Source: Desulfacinum sp. (GTDB taxonomy: Bacteria > Desulfobacterota > Syntrophobacteria > Syntrophobacterales > DSM-9756). Taken from it: DNA of 64,000 nt. The first letter of the stretch is position 1. Each line of letters starts with the position of its first letter. Position numbers and translations under genes: made by a program. The notes beneath the pieces were generated by a model that did not search any database, had not been told where the DNA came from, and worked only from the letters and a program-made list of their open reading frames with translations. The stretch covers positions 24,319 through 88,318 of the forward strand of contig JACIYN010000061.1 in assembly GCA_014359885.1 (NCBI GenBank), written 5' to 3'. Below, piece after piece: positions 1 through 8,728 of this stretch.

Positions 1-1
1 T

Positions 2-88
2 ATGGACACATCCCGTGAGGATGTCCTCTTTCTGTTGGAAAGTCTGGATCGGTTGATCACGAGGAAAAAGCGGCGCGGGATCCGCTAA
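2..88 (+). CDS. 3' end of an unidentified CDS
   Basis: An open frame enters from the left edge and ends at a TAA at 86-88; the last 28 residues are visible (ending in a basic KKRRGIR tail). The segment reads like a C-terminal helix of the form S-R-E-D-V-x-F-L-L-E-S-L-x-R-L, a pattern seen at the end of class V aminotransferases/cysteine desulfurases, but this is only a resemblance. The gene lies 30 bp before the acetyltransferase at 119 and could be in the same operon. The real start is outside the window. Confidence 0.5.
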   Translation: MDTSREDVLFLLESLDRLITRKKRRGIR

Positions 89-118
89 GGACGGAAGTGG
101 AAAGGAACAAGGACATCG

Positions 119-577
119 ATGATCCGAAAGGCCCGCATCTCCGATGTGAAGCACCTGCACAGACTCCTCAATGCCTTTGCCGCGGAAGGGAGACTGCTGC
201 CCCGGTCCCTCAACGATCTCTACACGAACATTCGGGACACCTTCGTGTGGGAGGACGAGGAAACCCACGAAATCCTCGGATGCGGCAGCCTGCATATTGT
301 GTGGGAGGACCTGGCGGAGATCCGTTCCCTGGCGGTCAGGAAGGAATGGCAAGGGCGGGGCATCGGAGCCCGCCTCGTGCAGGCGTGCCTGCAGGAAGCC
401 GCCGAGCTGGGAATTCATCGGGTCTTCGTGCTCACCTACGAGGTGGAATTCTTTCGAAAGCAAGGGTTCCAGGAGGTGGAAAAGCACATCTTCCCGCAAA
501 AGATCTGGGCGGATTGCCTTCATTGCAACAAGTTTCCGGATTGCGATGAAACGGCCCTGGTCCTGGACCTTGCCTGA
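119..577 (+). CDS. GNAT N-acetyltransferase, short ArgA-like (N-acetylglutamate synthase type)
   Basis: A 152-residue single-domain GNAT protein. The acetyl-CoA pyrophosphate loop is visible as WQGRGIGARLV (about residues 78-88), preceded by the beta strand EIRSLAVR. The C-terminal half carries the pattern YEVEFFRKQGFQEVEK followed by a Cys-containing segment (ADCLHCNKFPDCDE), which is characteristic of the short, stand-alone N-acetylglutamate synthases that replace classical ArgA in many Desulfobacterota; this family assignment is from knowledge of the family, not a search. If right, it makes N-acetylglutamate from acetyl-CoA and glutamate, the first step of arginine synthesis. The start is the ATG at 119. 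Another amino-acid N-acetyltransferase is the main alternative. Confidence 0.75.
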   Translation: MIRKARISDVKHLHRLLNAFAAEGRLLPRSLNDLYTNIRDTFVWEDEETHEILGCGSLHIVWEDLAEIRSLAVRKEWQGRGIGARLVQACLQEAAELGIHRVFVLTYEVEFFRKQGFQEVEKHIFPQKIWADCLHCNKFPDCDETALVLDLA

Positions 578-704
578 CGATGCGCCTTGAGGTCCTTCGC
601 TGGGATGTGGCGGGCCACGAGGCCCGGCGCAAGAGCCAAGACATGGGTCGGTCTACGATGACATCCAATGGGCATTTGCCAATGCCGCTCTGGGAGGCGA
701 TAAG

Positions 705-1532
705 TTGCATGGAGCCCGATTGTCCGTGGGTGCCCATCTGAAGATGGGTGGCGTGGCGGTTCTGATCGCCCTGATGCTGGGCGGGTGTGGTGGTGCCCCG
801 TCGCCGCGCACCCCGTCCTACTCCGCCTCGCCCCCGGTGGGGCCGTCCCATCCCCAGCGGGTTCAGGTGGTCAAGGAACCCCTGAAGGTCAATGAACGGC
901 CTCGGACCGTCGTTCACGAAGTGGCGCCTCTCGAGACGGTCTGGCGGCTTTCCAAGATGTACGGGGTTCCCATGGACGACATCTATCGGGCCAACGGCCT
1001 GAAACCCGGCGCCGTCATCCGCATCGGCCAGAAACTGATCATCCCCAACGCCCGCTATTTCCAGAATGTGGTTCCCCTCTACCCCAACACGTGCTGGCGC
1101 TACATCGTGATTCACCACACGGCCACGGACATCGGAAACGCGAGCCTCATCCACAGCAACCACCAAAAGAGAGGCTTCTGGAACGGCCTGGGCTACCATT
1201 TCCTCATCGACAACGGCTCTCTCGGCAAAGGGGACGGGCAGATCGAGGTGGCTCCCCGCTGGATCAAGCAAAAAGAAGGCGCCCACTGCAAGGTGGGAAA
1301 CATGAACGAGCAGGGCATCGGCATCGCCCTGGTGGGCGACTTCAATCAAGCCTTGCCCACGCCCCGGCAAATGGAATCCCTGGCCCGGCTCGTGCGGGAA
1401 CTGGTTCACTACTACCACATCCCACCCAGCCACATCCTGGGTCATGGGGACGTGCCCGGTGCCAACACGGACTGCCCGGGGAAACGGTTCCCCTGGAACG
1501 ATCTGCAGCGCCGTCTCGTGGGCTTGAATTAG
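705..1532 (+). CDS. LysM-containing N-acetylmuramoyl-L-alanine amidase lipoprotein
   Basis: A 275-residue cell-envelope hydrolase. A TTG start at 705 is chosen because a strong GGGAGG ribosome-binding site lies 8 bases upstream; an ATG at 744 is the alternative. The N-terminus has a hydrophobic stretch ending in a lipobox (LGGC, Cys28), so the mature protein should be a lipoprotein. Residues about 69-114 form a LysM domain (HEVAPLETVWRLSKMYGV, LIIP end), which binds peptidoglycan. Residues about 131-270 are an Amidase_2/PGRP-type domain with the zinc ligands in VIHHTAT and in HGDVPGANTDCPG. It should cleave the amide between muramic acid and the stem peptide. No recognisable partner gene is adjacent; the convergent neighbour ends 5 bp away. 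Confidence 0.88.
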   Translation: MHGARLSVGAHLKMGGVAVLIALMLGGCGGAPSPRTPSYSASPPVGPSHPQRVQVVKEPLKVNERPRTVVHEVAPLETVWRLSKMYGVPMDDIYRANGLKPGAVIRIGQKLIIPNARYFQNVVPLYPNTCWRYIVIHHTATDIGNASLIHSNHQKRGFWNGLGYHFLIDNGSLGKGDGQIEVAPRWIKQKEGAHCKVGNMNEQGIGIALVGDFNQALPTPRQMESLARLVRELVHYYHIPPSHILGHGDVPGANTDCPGKRFPWNDLQRRLVGLN

Positions 1533-1537
1533 ACGGT

Positions 1538-2155
1538 TCAGACCTTGCGGTAGACCTGCAGATAAGGGCCCCGGCACACGGAAGCCGTTGGGCCCAGCTC
1601 CCAAGTGTCCACACACCGAAGCCCTGAAAACCTCTCGCCGGTGGGCCGGGGTGAATAAAGAAGAAAGTAAGCGCCCTCGCTGCCGTCCCTTGCCACCTTT
1701 TCCGCCAGCAGGGTGTGGTTGTTGGCGTAGTTGAAGATCACATGGAAATCGGCAAATCGCAGGCCATGTGTTGCATAGAGGGCGTCGTCCAGAAAATCGC
1801 CGCACAGGACCTGCGGCGCATGGGGTGGCGGGTGGACGCGGGAGATCCTCCGAATGTTTTGGAGCGATCTCCGGTGGAGCTCTTCGTCGTATTCCACGCC
1901 CACGGTGCGAAGGCCGAAAACCAGGGCGAGGAGCACCACCAGGCGCCCGTCTCCGCTGCCCGCGTCCAGGAAAAGCCATCGGCGGTGCGGTGCGTACCGC
2001 CGCAGGAAGTTCCCCATACCCTGGCAAACATGGGCCAGTGAGGACGGAACGAATTCCCCCACCGCCGTCACGGCATAGACGCCCCTTCTCTGGTCCTCCT
2101 CCCTGAAATAATCCGACAGAAAGTGAAAGCGTTGCTCCTGGAGATCCATCGGCAT
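1538..2155 (-). CDS. SAM-dependent methyltransferase of class I fold
   Basis: About 205 residues. The SAM-binding motif I is visible as FLDAGSGDGRLVVLLA, with an acidic residue at the end of the next strand (VGVEYDEELHRRS), and a D/N-containing motif IV-like segment (FHVIFNYANNH). The layout resembles DOT1-like or small class I methyltransferases, with no extra domain that would identify the substrate. The open frame extends upstream to 2236, but the ATG at 2155 (or the one at 2149) is preferred because the upstream residues are low-complexity and unlike the family; no clear ribosome-binding site decides between them. It is convergent with the amidase gene. Substrate unknown. Confidence 0.7.
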   Translation of the reverse strand: MPMDLQEQRFHFLSDYFREEDQRRGVYAVTAVGEFVPSSLAHVCQGMGNFLRRYAPHRRWLFLDAGSGDGRLVVLLALVFGLRTVGVEYDEELHRRSLQNIRRISRVHPPPHAPQVLCGDFLDDALYATHGLRFADFHVIFNYANNHTLLAEKVARDGSEGAYFLLYSPRPTGERFSGLRCVDTWELGPTASVCRGPYLQVYRKV

Positions 2156-2296
2156 GTGCGTGTTCAGTGTCCTGGGTGCCGGTGATCCGCTCCTACAGCC
2201 CGCGTGCAGGGAGGCACGTGGTCCCGGTCCAAACAAGCGCCGTCATCGCGACGCAGGGCAGCCCCGCGAGGTCCGGGCCGGGAATTTCCAATCACT

Positions 2297-2456
2297 TCGT
2301 AGCCGCGGGGCTTCCGCCCCGCGGAAAGGTCTATCGCAACCCCATGAAATGACGGGAAATGAGCGATGGCCTATCCAACATCCGGGGATCCTTCTGCAGC
2401 CCTAAAGGGCTGCGCTACGAGAAAGGCGTTCCTTCGCGCCGTTGGCGGACAAGCTC
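2297..2456. repeat. Interspersed palindromic repeat, family A copy 1
   Basis: Two palindromes about 80 bp apart: CCGCGGGGC/GCCCCGCGG at 2303-2324 and GCAGCCCT/AGGGCTGC at 2396-2413, the latter followed by GCTACGAGAAA. The same pair recurs at 5709-5869, 25599-25790 and (inverted) 60219-60432. The right edge carries GCGGACAAGCTCCTA, matching the ends of the CTAG-bounded elements described below, and the CTA is the stop codon of the next gene (read on the minus strand). The rest of 2156-2456 contains no gene I can support. Confidence 0.75.
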
Positions 2457-3086
2457 CTACGGACGCGGAAGGAGACTCTCCCAGTCCTTGGGCTCCTTCC
2501 CCCTGCCCTGCCCCGCTCTCAGGCGCATGCCCGGTTTGGGCATCCGCTTGGCCTGTGCTTCGTAGCAGAGACGTTCCTTTTCGATCTGGGAGGCCAGGGT
2601 GAGTTTCAAGGCGTTTCCCTGGGTGTGTTCTTCGTCGTCGCCGCTGTAGTGGCTCAGGATCATGGAGATCATCTGTCCGTCCGGTTCTTCGAAGGACCAT
2701 CTCCAGGCCACGTAGGCCTGGAAGGCGTCGCCCACGTACTCGTCGGGATCCCCGAATTTGCGCTTGAAGCGCTCGAGCAGGCGTTCGAAGAACCTGCGCC
2801 CGTCGTAGGCATACTTCACCTTGATGCGCACAATGGCGCCCGGATCGGCGCAATCGCCGTAGATGATGTAGCCGCTCTGAAAGCCTTCCGGCACGATCAC
2901 GGGCACTTCCTTGAGGTACGGGCGGAGTCGCACGGGATAGACGGGGCCGGCCACCACCCGATCGTAGCAGCTTCCCAGGGTTTGGCCCAGGCGGTAGCCG
3001 GCGATCTCCCGGGGCGCCTCCGCCCGGGCGGAGGCGGTGGCCAAGGCGGGCAGCAAGACGAAAAGGATCCAAAGAAGACGGTTCAT
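2457..3086 (-). CDS. Secreted protein of unknown function
   Basis: A 209-residue protein starting at the ATG at 3086, chosen over the longer frame (to 3236) because a GGAGGAAG ribosome-binding site lies just upstream and the product then begins with a standard signal peptide (NRLLWILFVLLPALATASARA, cut after ARA). The mature part has no catalytic motif that I recognise; it contains a conserved-looking segment around YKIVYGDCAD-type residues (GYIIYGDCADPG) and a helical stretch FFERLLERFKRKFGDPDEY, reminiscent of small periplasmic proteins of unknown function. The TAG stop lies inside the end of a repeat element. It is 28 bp downstream of the ATP-grasp gene on the same strand and may be co-transcribed with it. 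Confidence 0.7.
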   Translation of the reverse strand: MNRLLWILFVLLPALATASARAEAPREIAGYRLGQTLGSCYDRVVAGPVYPVRLRPYLKEVPVIVPEGFQSGYIIYGDCADPGAIVRIKVKYAYDGRRFFERLLERFKRKFGDPDEYVGDAFQAYVAWRWSFEEPDGQMISMILSHYSGDDEEHTQGNALKLTLASQIEKERLCYEAQAKRMPKPGMRLRAGQGRGKEPKDWESLLPRP

Positions 3087-3114
3087 GGGCACTTCCTCCG
3101 AGGTGGAGAGTCTT

Positions 3115-5421
3115 TCATGGTTTGGCGTCCTTGTGGGGGCCGACGAAGCCCAAGCCCTTCTGTGACTCCGCATCTTGATAGACGTGGAGATAACCCCCTT
3201 GGGCGGCGGAGGGAACATGGACCACATGGACCACATCCTGGAAGGGGGCGGCGTCGGGGAGCAGTTCGGCCAGCCGGTTCTCCGTCTTCAGGAAAAACTC
3301 TTCCCGGAACACGCTGCCCGGCTCATTCGGGTAGATGGCCACGGGCACAATCCGCGCCTCCACCAGATCATTGAAAAAGTGCGTGCCGAAGGAGACTTCC
3401 GGTGTGACGCCCTGGGATTCGAAGGCGATCTCCCCCAGGATCAGGGTCCTGTTGATGTCCTCGTAGCCCACCCGTACGCCCAGATTGATGTCGTTACTGC
3501 CCCAGCGTCCCGGACCGAAAAGGGCGTAGCGCCTGCCCTCCAGGCTGCGGTTCAGCCGGCTCACCACGCGGCCCACGGCCAGTTTCCCGTCGTAGTCGGG
3601 GATCCGGCCGTAGGCCTTGGGATCCACGTAGACGACGTATTCCACGTTGGGAATCACCGCGTTGAAGACCACCCGGGAGTTGGTGAAGAGGATCGACTCG
3701 TTCGGTACGTCCGACGGAAGGACGACCTGGGTGATTTCTTCGCGAACGCTGAGGGTTCGGCACTGCAGGAGGTAGAGCTTGTCCTGGTCCCAGGCGAATT
3801 CCACGTCCACCGGCCACCCGTAGGCCTCGTCCAGCCTTCGGAGAATCTTTCGGATCAAAGGCACAAAGCGGCTGCGGCGGATGAAGTTATCAAAGGTGAC
3901 GCAGCTTCGCTCCAGGGGTTCGGATCGGCCCTTGAACATGGGAGGCGCCAAATGACCGTCGCGGTTGTAGGAAAGGGCCAGAAAGGAGGCGTCCTGGGGG
4001 AGCACCCGCATCACTTCCCGGTAGGGTATGGATTCCAGGCAGCCCTTCTTCAGGTTCAAGACATCCACCATACGTTGGGAATACTTCATGATCTCCTGGG
4101 CACTTCCCTCCGGGCGCAACCCGGGATGGCTCAAGGCTATGAGGCGCGGGTAGTCCTGGGCCACCCGGTCCACCGCCCGTGTGCCCAGGCCCAGCACCAG
4201 CCGGACGACTCCGTCCTCGCTGCGGATCTTGGGGGTCCAGCGGTAGGTGTTTCTGGAAAAGGCGACCCCGGCGGCGAACGGAAGAAAGTAGTCTCCGTGG
4301 CGTTGCCCCACCACCTTCTGGACCAGAACGCTCATCTTCTCGTCGAAATCGAGCAGGTTGTGATCCCGCCGGTAGAGGATGGGAGCGGGGCCGTAGGTGC
4401 TCATGTGAACCCGCTTGAGCCCCCAGATGAATTCGTCCAGACGGCGTTCCAGGTCTCCCTGGTTGACGAGAAAGACGGAATCGTACTTTCCGGAAAACGC
4501 ATGGCCGAAATTGTCTTCCAGGAGGCTGGAAGAGCGGAGAATGAGCGGATGCTCCCCCACCATCTCCAGGAATTTTCGGAACATGGCCACCATGTCCGGC
4601 GGGAAGACGGCTCTCTGGAAAAGCTCGGCGATGTGTTTGTATTCCTCCTCGATGGTCTCCCGGGATTTGTACTTCTGGCTGTGGAACGTATGGAGGCCGT
4701 TGTAATCGATGAAATCGGAAAAGATCCCCGAGTTGAAATAGTAGGACTCGGGGACCGTCACGTGTGCTTCCAGCTCGGGATCCCGCTCCGCCAGTCGCGG
4801 GACGAGGATCTTGTAGGCCAGGAGCATCCCGGCCGCCTTGCCGCCGATTCGCCCGGACCGGCGGGGACTCCAGTAGGTGTGGTCCACCAATTCGTCGATA
4901 TCCCGGATGGTGATATATTTCTTGGCAATCCCGATGAAGGGGAGTTGATTGGAAATGAAGTGGTTGATGAGAGCCACCCGGACGCCTTCCGCTTCGCTGG
5001 GATCGATGTAGAGATCCCCCTGGGGGATGGCGCAAAACTCCTTGAGGGCTTTCTTGATCTGCTTGGAGGTGGCCCCTTCGGCGTTGACCACCCGGTTGAG
5101 ATTGCGGAAACGGTCCTGCTTGCGGGCCAGGTTGATGTGGTCGTCCGCCTCCTTTTCGGAAAAGTGGGTGGCGAAGAGAAGGTCGATGAGCGCCTGCCGG
5201 GTTCGCTTCTTGTTGGCTTCCGTCGGCGGCAGGCCCTCCCCGTCCAGGACCCTCAAAACCTGCCGTTCCAACTCTTCCTCGGTAAGGACGCCTCGGTTGA
5301 CAAGCGCTTGCAGGAAGATCTCCCGCATGCGGCCCAGCAGTTTCGGATAGCGCATCATCTTTTGGAAAAGGTGATAGGTCCGCAGGAGCCGGTTGATGGG
5401 GCCGAGGGCCACGTCTTTCAT
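3115..5421 (-). CDS. PEP synthase/pyruvate phosphate dikinase N-terminal-domain protein
   Basis: A 768-residue protein. The central part (roughly residues 185-560) is the ATP-grasp nucleotide-binding domain of the PPDK/PEP-synthase family: GGKAAGM near the start, the hallmark LILRSSSLLEDNFGHAFSGKYDS and the closing strand-turn LYLLQCRTLSV. The swivelling phosphohistidine domain and the TIM-barrel PEP/pyruvate domain are absent, so it cannot be a complete PEP synthase. About 170 N-terminal residues are helical and the C-terminal 190 residues (with GPGRWGSNDINLGVRV) are specific to this subfamily, known in anaerobes as PEP/pyruvate-binding domain proteins without assigned reaction. The ATG at 5421 follows AAGGAA; the frame extends 8 codons further. 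A second, different protein of this kind is at 40341-43259. Confidence 0.8.
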   Translation of the reverse strand: MKDVALGPINRLLRTYHLFQKMMRYPKLLGRMREIFLQALVNRGVLTEEELERQVLRVLDGEGLPPTEANKKRTRQALIDLLFATHFSEKEADDHINLARKQDRFRNLNRVVNAEGATSKQIKKALKEFCAIPQGDLYIDPSEAEGVRVALINHFISNQLPFIGIAKKYITIRDIDELVDHTYWSPRRSGRIGGKAAGMLLAYKILVPRLAERDPELEAHVTVPESYYFNSGIFSDFIDYNGLHTFHSQKYKSRETIEEEYKHIAELFQRAVFPPDMVAMFRKFLEMVGEHPLILRSSSLLEDNFGHAFSGKYDSVFLVNQGDLERRLDEFIWGLKRVHMSTYGPAPILYRRDHNLLDFDEKMSVLVQKVVGQRHGDYFLPFAAGVAFSRNTYRWTPKIRSEDGVVRLVLGLGTRAVDRVAQDYPRLIALSHPGLRPEGSAQEIMKYSQRMVDVLNLKKGCLESIPYREVMRVLPQDASFLALSYNRDGHLAPPMFKGRSEPLERSCVTFDNFIRRSRFVPLIRKILRRLDEAYGWPVDVEFAWDQDKLYLLQCRTLSVREEITQVVLPSDVPNESILFTNSRVVFNAVIPNVEYVVYVDPKAYGRIPDYDGKLAVGRVVSRLNRSLEGRRYALFGPGRWGSNDINLGVRVGYEDINRTLILGEIAFESQGVTPEVSFGTHFFNDLVEARIVPVAIYPNEPGSVFREEFFLKTENRLAELLPDAAPFQDVVHVVHVPSAAQGGYLHVYQDAESQKGLGFVGPHKDAKP

Positions 5422-5708
5422 GTCGATCGTTCCTTTCCGGGGCATGGGTGTCCGCGTCCATCTTATACCCGCTCAGGGCACAAAAGGAAACACGCTCACC
5501 GATGGAGGCCGCGGATGGCTCACTTCCGGGGGACACTGGGGCGGGTGGGAGGAAAGGTCCGAGGCGCAGTGGACGCATGGGATCCTGGGGAGGGAGACCG
5601 CGAGGGGATCCCTCTCATGCAGGGCAGCCCTTCGGGCGCTGGAAAAAGATGCTGGAACGACGGGTAATGTTGCGAGTGTTTGCGGTAGGCGCATGGATTT
5701 GCTGGAAC
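5422..5708. other. Intergenic stretch, no gene seen
   Basis: Left part of the 550-bp gap between two minus-strand genes. Open frames here are short, overlap each other on both strands and lack start signals. The right part of the gap is occupied by two repeat elements listed separately. Confidence 0.5.
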
Positions 5709-5869
5709 CCCTCTCCGCGGGGCTGGAAGCCCCGCGGAAAGGTCCATCGGGACGCCATGAAGGGACAGCTAATACCCGATGGCTAGTCCGGCGTGCGGGG
5801 ATTTTTCCGCAGCCCTGAAGGGCTGCGCTACGGGAAAAGCGGTCATCCGGGACGTTTTCGGACTGCCTC
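5709..5869. repeat. Interspersed palindromic repeat, family A copy 2
   Basis: Same two-palindrome layout as at 2297: CCGCGGGGC/GCCCCGCGG at 5715-5737 and GCAGCCCT/AGGGCTGC at 5809-5826 followed by GCTACGGGAAA. Its right end (TTTTCGGACTGCCTC) abuts CTAA at 5870-5873, which is also the left flank of the next element. Confidence 0.75.
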
Positions 5870-5977
5870 CTAAGAGCTTATCCGAGAATGCCGATTTTGC
5901 CGGTATCAGGCATCGTAACCATCTGAAATTACGTTGCCCAAATGGCGGAAAACCGAGTTCCCGGACAAGCCTCCTAG
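5870..5977. mobile_element. MITE-like element bounded by CTAA/CTAG
   Basis: About 100 bp between CTAA (5870-5873) and CTAG (5974-5977). The ends are inverted repeats of the form GAGCTTATCCGAGAA ... GTTCCCGGACAAGCCTC. No open frame. The right CTAG contains the stop codon of gdhA. Terminal sequence and YTAR flanks resemble those of IS5-group insertion sequences, so a non-autonomous derivative is the working idea. Confidence 0.5.
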
Positions 5978-7224
5978 ACCCAGCCGCGGAGCTTGCAGGC
6001 TTCGGCCACCCGGGCCACGCTGACCAGATAGGCGGCTTCCCGCAGGTGGATCTTTTCCCGGCTGCCCATCTCATGGACGGACCGGAAGGCACGGGTCATC
6101 TTTTCGTCCAGCCGCCAATGGACTTCCTTGAGCTCCCAATAGAAATTGTACGTGTTCTGCACCTGCTCAAAATAGGACACGGTCACGCCGCCCGCATTGG
6201 CCAGAAAGTCCGGCAGCACGATCACGCCCTTTTCAAAGAGGATGTCATCCGCTTCCGGCGTGGTGGGCCCGTTGGCGAGCTCGCAGATCATGCGGGCCCG
6301 GATGCGGGAAGCGTTGGCCTCGGTGATGACGTTTTCCAGGGCGGAAGGAAAGAGCACCATCACGTCCAGTTCCAGGAGATCCTCGTTGGAAATGGGTTCG
6401 GCGCCCGGAAAGCCCTGGAGCGTTCCGTTTTGCAGCTTGTAGTCCACCAGGGCCTTGGCATCGATGCCCTTGGGGTTGTAGACGCCGCCCTTGGAATCGG
6501 AAGCCGCCACGAGCTTGAGGCCCAGGAGCTCTTCCCCCAGAAGGGCCGCAAACTGGCCCGCATTGCCGAAGCCCTGCACCGCCATGGTCTGGCCCTCCAG
6601 ATCGATGCCGTAGGTTCTGGCCGCTTCGCGGGTGACGTAGATGCCGCCGCGGGCCGTGGCGTCGTTTCGACCCTTGGAGCCGCCGATGGAAACGGGCTTT
6701 CCCGTGATGACCCCGGGATGATGCTCGCGCATGATGGTTTCGTACTCGTCCATCATCCACGCCATGATCTGCGGCGTGGTGTACACATCGGGGGCCGGTA
6801 CATCCTTGGTGACCCCCAGGGCGGACGCGATGGCCCGAATGTAGGCCCGCGCCAGCCGCTCCTTTTCCGTCTCGGAAAGCTCCTTGGGGTTGCAGACGAT
6901 TCCCCCCTTGCCCCCGCCCAGAGGAATGTCGACCACGGACGTCTTCCAGGTCATCCAGGCGGCCAGGGCCCGCACCGTGTCCAGGGTCTCGTCGGGATGC
7001 CAGCGCAGGCCCCCCTTGGCCGGACCGCGGGCCGTGTTGTACTGGACGCGGAAGGCGTGAAAGACCCGGGTGCTGCCGTCGTCCATCTTCACCGGCAACG
7101 TGAAGGAGAATTCGCGCATGGGCCAGCGCAGAAATTCATGGGTCGCCTGATCCAGGCCCAGCCTTTCGGCGGCCTTGTCCAACTGCCTTTGAGCGATCTT
7201 GAACGGATTCAACGCCTCGGTCAT
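5974..7224 (-). CDS. gdhA: Glutamate dehydrogenase (Glu/Leu/Phe/Val dehydrogenase family)
   Basis: A 416-residue protein of normal length for the hexameric family. Reversibly converts 2-oxoglutarate plus ammonia to glutamate with NAD(P)H. Substrate-binding and catalytic segments are complete: [13 protein letters not shown] (Lys70), [17 protein letters not shown] (Lys94 and the catalytic Lys106) and PAPDVYT. The Rossmann domain has [12 protein letters not shown]. The start is the ATG at 7224 preceded by AAAGGGGG. A perfect palindrome lies about 200 bp upstream (7424-7439) and could be an operator. The TAG stop is inside the CTAG end of a repeat element. Coenzyme preference cannot be told from the sequence with confidence. 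Confidence 0.95.
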   Translation of the reverse strand: MTEALNPFKIAQRQLDKAAERLGLDQATHEFLRWPMREFSFTLPVKMDDGSTRVFHAFRVQYNTARGPAKGGLRWHPDETLDTVRALAAWMTWKTSVVDIPLGGGKGGIVCNPKELSETEKERLARAYIRAIASALGVTKDVPAPDVYTTPQIMAWMMDEYETIMREHHPGVITGKPVSIGGSKGRNDATARGGIYVTREAARTYGIDLEGQTMAVQGFGNAGQFAALLGEELLGLKLVAASDSKGGVYNPKGIDAKALVDYKLQNGTLQGFPGAEPISNEDLLELDVMVLFPSALENVITEANASRIRARMICELANGPTTPEADDILFEKGVIVLPDFLANAGGVTVSYFEQVQNTYNFYWELKEVHWRLDEKMTRAFRSVHEMGSREKIHLREAAYLVSVARVAEACKLRGWV

Positions 7225-7423
7225 GGTGTGCCCCCTTTTGATGCTGTGAAATGGTGTCTCATGTGACCAAATTCACCCTAGCACAGGGCGCCTGGGCAAA
7301 GAAGCAAAAAACGGGCGGTGCCTTGCGGACGGCCATCCTCCCCGGGGGGGACGAAGGCAGCCTGATGGATATGCGAAACACGGTGAGCAGAAAAGCGAAG
7401 GCGCCGAATATCGTGATTGTGCG

Positions 7424-7439
7424 ATCGTATTTATACGAT
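7424..7439. promoter_or_regulatory. 16-bp palindrome upstream of gdhA, possible operator
   Basis: ATCGTAT-TT-ATACGAT is a perfect inverted repeat in an AT-rich island within a GC-rich genome. Further ATCG/CGAT words surround it (7409-7455). It is 200 bp before gdhA and 246 bp before the divergent gene at 7685. The regulator is unknown. Apart from this and a weak promoter-like pair at 7505-7534 (TTGCCC, 18 bp, TAGGAT) reading toward 7685, the 7225-7684 gap holds nothing I recognise. Confidence 0.4.
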
Positions 7440-7684
7440 AAACGATTTTTGCGATCATGACAAGTACGAAAGACGAAGATTGTCCCTTCTTTCTTCCATC
7501 CCTTTTGCCCGTCCCCGCCGGCTTGTGCTAGGATGGCAAGCACAGGATCGGAGCTCCTGGGATGGCGGCCAGCCCCCACGGTTCCCTTCCACACGGTTGT
7601 CTTTCGCGGGCATGGGCAGCAGCCATGCGGGGAAGTAGCGGAAACCTCCCGGGCCGACGGGAGCAGAGAGCAAGGAAATCGCCC

Positions 7685-8173
7685 ATGGGAACGAATGGAG
7701 AGGATCTGGAACAGAAAAGGCCGGGAACCGGCAAGGATGAGGACGAGGCCTTTGGAAACACCGACGAGGCCCACACGTGGGCGGGCCTGTGCCATTTCAG
7801 CGCTCTTCTCGGCGTGATCTGGTGGATTCCCGCAAGCTCCCTTTGGCTGCCGGTGGGGCATCTGCTTTGCCCGTTGGTTGTCTGGATCTACAAGCGAAAA
7901 GACTCCCCCTGGATCGACTTTGCCGGCCGTGAGGCCGTGAATTTTCAGACCGCCATGACGGTCTACGGCGCGGTGGGAGGATTCCTGCTTTCCGGAACCG
8001 CGGCCGCTCTGTGGCTCTGGTGTGTGGCGCTCACCGATCTATTTTGGATCATACGCGGCGGCGTGCAGGCAAGTCACGGGCGTTTTTTCACTTACCCGCT
8101 CATTGCCTGGCGCCTTTTGCCCGAACCCCGGTCCGTGACGGCCCTGCGTACGCGCTACCCTCATCTTTTTTGA
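7685..8173 (+). CDS. DUF4870-like small integral membrane protein
   Basis: A 162-residue protein starting at the ATG at 7685, behind AAGGAAA; the frame is open further upstream but the extra residues are low-complexity. The N-terminal 30 residues are polar and acidic. Then come hydrophobic segments HFSALLGVIWWIPASSLWLPVGHLL, a polar turn with WIYKRKDSPWIDFAGREAVNFQ, and a pair of membrane spans (GAVGGFLLSGTAAALWLWCVAL, DLFWIIRGGVQA). The K-R-K-D-S-P-x-I-D-x-x-G-R-E-A-V-N-F-Q pattern is typical of DUF4870/Tic20-like proteins, whose function is unknown. Followed by two genes on the same strand. Confidence 0.75.
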   Translation: MGTNGEDLEQKRPGTGKDEDEAFGNTDEAHTWAGLCHFSALLGVIWWIPASSLWLPVGHLLCPLVVWIYKRKDSPWIDFAGREAVNFQTAMTVYGAVGGFLLSGTAAALWLWCVALTDLFWIIRGGVQASHGRFFTYPLIAWRLLPEPRSVTALRTRYPHLF

Positions 8174-8220
8174 GCGCGTTGTTCCGAAATGGGGAACGAT
8201 GCGCAAAGGAGAGAAACCCG

Positions 8221-8706
8221 ATGTCCGATGCAGGAAATCTCATCCCGGTGCTCCGCGAGGGTGTCGAGATCATCAAGATGGTTTTCTTTAAAAGGCTCAA
8301 GGACTATGTGGCCACGTCCGGAACGGGCGGCGATGCCACCGACGCGATCCGGTTGTCGGGAGCGGTGGTGAACCGCGTCTTCGGCACCCCCAACCCTGAA
8401 GAACCGCACCGGTCCTACGCCGAAGCCAATGCGGAGCGCATCCAGTCGGTCATCGACCGCATCGCCGTGGACCTTCAGGACATGCGCATTCCCCTGACCG
8501 ACGCTCTCCGGGTGCAGTTCTTGTGCGACCGCCACGAAGGGATCGACAGCACGGAGACCCTGGTTTCCGCCAAAGAGTGGGGAATCCTGCTGGCCGATCG
8601 GGAAGTGCCACTCCCGGCGGCCTTCATGAATCTGGCGCGGCGCCTGGGGGCAGCCTTCCATTTGCTCCAGAACCTGCCGAAGCCGCAGGGGCCTTCCCTG
8701 GAATGA
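8221..8706 (+). CDS. Hypothetical cytoplasmic protein
   Basis: A 161-residue protein with no signal peptide or membrane span. The ATG at 8221 has a GGAGAG ribosome-binding site. Mostly helical, with no metal-binding or catalytic motif that I recognise. It lies between the DUF4870-like gene (48 bp) and the molybdopterin oxidoreductase (23 bp), spacing that suggests one transcript; a role as an accessory protein of the oxidoreductase is possible but not shown. Confidence 0.6.
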   Translation: MSDAGNLIPVLREGVEIIKMVFFKRLKDYVATSGTGGDATDAIRLSGAVVNRVFGTPNPEEPHRSYAEANAERIQSVIDRIAVDLQDMRIPLTDALRVQFLCDRHEGIDSTETLVSAKEWGILLADREVPLPAAFMNLARRLGAAFHLLQNLPKPQGPSLE

Positions 8707-8728
8707 TCCCGCAAAGAACGGAAAAGAC

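Noticed and set aside
432..2027. A 531-codon minus-strand frame across three genes
   Set aside because: It runs antisense to the amidase and acetyltransferase and out of frame with the methyltransferase; its composition is Arg/Pro/Gly-rich as expected for a shadow frame.
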